In this document: piece by piece, positions 62,238 through 64,000 of the stretch
Layout: the number at the start of each line of letters is the position of its first letter
Numbering within the stretch: the stretch's first letter is position 1
NCBI GenBank assembly: GCA_039029355.1
Contig: JBCCGI010000002.1
Coordinates: 62,001-126,000, forward strand
Reading direction: 5' to 3'
Source of the DNA: JBCCGI01 sp039029355
GTDB taxonomy: Bacteria; Planctomycetota; UBA1135; GCA-002686595
DNA length: 64,000 bases
Translations under genes and position numbers: made by a program
Notes under the pieces: generated by a model
What the model saw: the letters and a program-made list of their open reading frames with translations, nothing else
Database searches by the model: none
What the model was told of the DNA's origin: nothing

Positions 62238-63266
62238 TCAGTTGGTGAGGACTTGGGAGCCCGGATGCGTACGCTTCCAGGCGTACCAGTACGCGCGGTC
62301 GACGCGCAGTATGAGCAGCTCGTCGACGCCGTGCACCTCGCCGGTCAGCGCGTCGCGGAACAGCTGCGTCGGGTTCTCCTCGCCGTAGCGCTCGGGGACC
62401 AGCACGCGCCCCTCGAGCCGGGCGTCGACGGCGACGACCGAACCGGTGCCGGGGTCGCGCAGGAACGCGACCGGCGTCCCCCCCGCGAGCGCGGAGGCCG
62501 TGCCCCCGTCGGCGAGCACCCGCTCGGAAACCGCGACCGCGTGGCCGTCGACGATCACGCCGAACACCGTGTCCTTGGCGCCGATGCCGCCGAGCCCCTC
62601 GCCGAGGTGCTCGAGGAACAGGCGGTCGGGGTCGGCGAAGTAGGAGGCGTAGCGCGATTCGACCTGCTCTTGCTCGTCCTCGGCCTTCTGCAGCACCAGC
62701 GTGTCCGGGTGCTTGGCGCGCCACTGCTCCCAGGTCGTGAACGTCGACGGGTAGTGGTTGAGGCGCCCGCCCAGCTCGTCGCCCTGGATCGCGCGGCCGT
62801 CGAGCTGCGTCCAGAACGATCCCGACTCGCGGTCGAACATGACCAGCACGCCGTGCCAGAGCTTGCCCGAGACACCGAACCGACGCGCCTGGCCTTCGAC
62901 CTCGCGGGAGTACACGACCCCCGCATTGGCCAGCGGTCACCAGGTGACGGCGATCGCAGCACCGTCGAGCTGGTCGTTGACGATCTCGTGCCCGTCGAGC
63001 TGCCAGGAGGAGTACGCCTTGGCGGTCCCGTCGGCGCCGACGACGCCGAGCACCGTCTCGCTCGGCGAGAGGAACGCGTCGGCCTCGTCGGCGGACACGA
63101 AGACCGGGTCGTCGATCGACGGGATGTCGTCAGGCGACAGCACCGTGTACATCGGCTCGTCCTCGACGAGCTCGAAGGGCATCTCGCGCCGCGGCTCGGA
63201 CTCGGCGGCAGCGCAGGCGGAAAGGAGCAGGGAAAGCGCCGCGAGGCGGCGATGCGAAGTCGGCAT
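62238..63266 (-). CDS. DUF3179 protein, candidate selenoprotein (in-frame TGA at codon 110)
   Basis: Two open stretches in one frame, 63266-62940 and 62936-62238, together make one complete DUF3179 protein of 342 residues. A lipoprotein-like signal (LSLLLSACAAAE) leads to YTVLSPDDIPSIDDPVF, GHEIVNDQLDGAAIAVTW, then TGA (62939-62937), PLANAGVVYSREV, FGVSGKLWHGVLVMFDRESGSFWTQ (split here across the family block) and WEQWRAKHPDTLVL. In DUF3179 proteins the position after AVT(W/Y) is the conserved Cys of CPL(C/A/T). UGA at a conserved Cys, with a hairpin 12 nt downstream, points to selenocysteine. A nonsense mutation at exactly that codon is the alternative. The function of DUF3179 is unknown; a redox role would fit. 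Confidence 0.8.
62904..62924 (-). promoter_or_regulatory. SECIS-like hairpin after the DUF3179 TGA
   Basis: On the minus strand GCGGGGG pairs with CTCCCGC (7 bp, one G-U) around the loop UCGUGUA; the loop starts about 20 nt after the UGA. An outer stem CTGGCC (62933-62928) with GGCCAG (62894-62889) can extend the structure. Position and size fit bacterial SECIS elements read by SelB, though the loop does not start with G. Confidence 0.45.
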
Positions 63267-63310
63267 GGTGACGGGTCTAGGAGCCTCGATAAACGACGCC
63301 TGGGCGGTCC

Positions 63311-64000
63311 CTATTCAACCCGATCGCCGCCCCAGTCGGCCAGCCCGCGCTCGCGCGGCGTGCCGGGGACGGTGTTGTCCAGGACGAGCGCGACCAGCGC
63401 TCCGACCGCCATGCCGGTCTGCCCGATCTGGTTCACGACGTCGCGGAACCACGTGGGTCCGGCCTCGATCGGCTTCTGGGCGAAGTACTCCGGCACCGAG
63501 AGCCCCATGAAGAAGGCGAAGCCCAGGATGAAGAGGTTGCGCGCCGAGTTGAGGTCGACGAACTGCAGGTTCGAGAGCCCCACCGCGGCGATCATCCCGA
63601 ACATGGCGCAGTACATGCCGCCGACGATCGGCTGAGGGATGGTCGTGAAGAGCGCCCCGAACTTGCCGAAGACCGCCAGCAGCAGCATGAAGACCGCGCC
63701 GGCCTGCACCACGCGGCGGCTGCCGACGCGGGTCAGCCCGATGGCGCCGATGTTCTCGCTGTATGAGGTCGTGCCGTTCCCGGTCCCGAACACGCCCGCG
63801 ATCAGGCAGCCGATGCCCTCCATCCCGATGCCCCGGTTGACCACCTTGGCGGTGGGCGTCGGCGCGCCCGAGAGCCGCGCGCAGGCGTAGTAGTCGCCCA
63901 CCGACTCGACGATCGAGGCGAGGTAGCCGGCCAGGATGCCGATCAGCGCCGCGCCCGAGAAGACCGGGCGCCCCCACTGGAAGGGCATCGGCACGTGCAG
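63311..64000 (-). CDS. SLC23/NCS2-type nucleobase or ascorbate transporter (5' end missing)
   Basis: The last 229 codons are in the window; the frame stays open to 64000 (reading LHVPMPFQWGRP), so the start is outside. Blocks ESVGDYYACARLSGAP, EGIGCLIAGVFGTGNGTTSY, ENIGAIGLTRVGSRRVVQ, GMIAAVGLSNLQFVDLNSAR and LDNTVPGTPRERGL are the second half of the nucleobase-ascorbate transporter family, including its QPIVGGMYC segment. The sequence is strikingly like animal SLC23 (SVCT) proteins. It should be a sodium- or proton-driven inner-membrane importer of uracil, xanthine or a similar compound. Confidence 0.9.
   Translation of the reverse strand: MHVPMPFQWGRPVFSGAALIGILAGYLASIVESVGDYYACARLSGAPTPTAKVVNRGIGMEGIGCLIAGVFGTGNGTTSYSENIGAIGLTRVGSRRVVQAGAVFMLLLAVFGKFGALFTTIPQPIVGGMYCAMFGMIAAVGLSNLQFVDLNSARNLFILGFAFFMGLSVPEYFAQKPIEAGPTWFRDVVNQIGQTGMAVGALVALVLDNTVPGTPRERGLADWGGDRVE

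Noticed and set aside
23466..62939. UGA read as Trp throughout (alternative genetic code) to explain the two in-frame TGA codons
   Set aside because: Many genes here end in TGA at tight overlaps (oxygenase, FcoT-like, second PKS, NRPS, MoxR, vWA-like), so TGA is a normal stop in this genome.

Overview
The window is very GC-rich (about 70% by eye) and almost fully coding. The mix of families points to a member of the Planctomycetota: a DUF1501 / cytochrome-c DUF1549-DUF1553 (PSD1) gene pair, a DUF3179 protein, a bacterial vitamin-K-carboxylase-like membrane protein, secreted HEAT-repeat, beta-helix and kelch-like proteins, and frequent ATGA/GTGA start-stop overlaps. This placement is inference; there is no rRNA or other marker gene in the window.

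Layout. 1-5.9 kb: an outer-membrane beta-barrel gene, a membrane hybrid histidine kinase, a beta-helix-type secreted protein and a small secreted protein ending in a poly-aspartate tail. 6-9.1 kb (minus strand): a gamma-carboxylase-like membrane protein translationally coupled to a FadD10/ScoC-like acyl ligase. 9.4-17.7 kb (plus): a ScoE/Rv0097-like Fe(II)/2-oxoglutarate oxygenase, a ScoD/FcoT (Rv0098)-like protein and a reducing type I PKS that starts with an acyl carrier domain, all overlapping by 4 bp. 17.7-21.4 kb: DNA-3-methyladenine glycosylase I, a TetR regulator flanked by two matching operators, a secreted C45-type Ntn hydrolase and an SGNH hydrolase. 21.5-23.6 kb (minus): a HEAT-repeat protein interrupted by an in-frame TGA. 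23.7-39.3 kb (plus): an AT-less PKS coupled to a 4005-residue, three-module NRPS (predicted Gly, D-Asn, unknown) ending in a thioester reductase. Together 7.5-39.3 kb looks like a biosynthetic locus for an isonitrile-bearing lipopeptide, with the same ligase/FcoT/oxygenase trio as the mycobacterial Rv0097-Rv0101 and Streptomyces sco loci but with two PKS proteins added and the carrier protein fused to the first.

39.37-40.28 kb holds no believable gene but is packed with hairpins and closed by a 16-bp perfect inverted repeat: a candidate large structured RNA, followed by a NYN-LOTUS RNase-like gene and two tandem kelch-like secreted proteins. 45.1-46.5 kb encodes a MATE-like membrane protein. 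46.5-54.6 kb (minus) is a four-gene island (TIR protein, MoxR AAA+ ATPase, degenerate vWA protein, TIR/NTPase/TPR protein) that resembles NTP-dependent conflict or antiphage systems. 54.6-64 kb (minus): an MscS channel, the DUF1501/PSD1 pair, a secretin-N-like secreted protein, a DUF3179 protein whose conserved Cys codon is TGA followed by a SECIS-like hairpin (candidate selenoprotein), and the 3' part of an SLC23-type nucleobase/ascorbate transporter that runs off the end.

No tRNA, rRNA, CRISPR array, transposase or integrase was seen.
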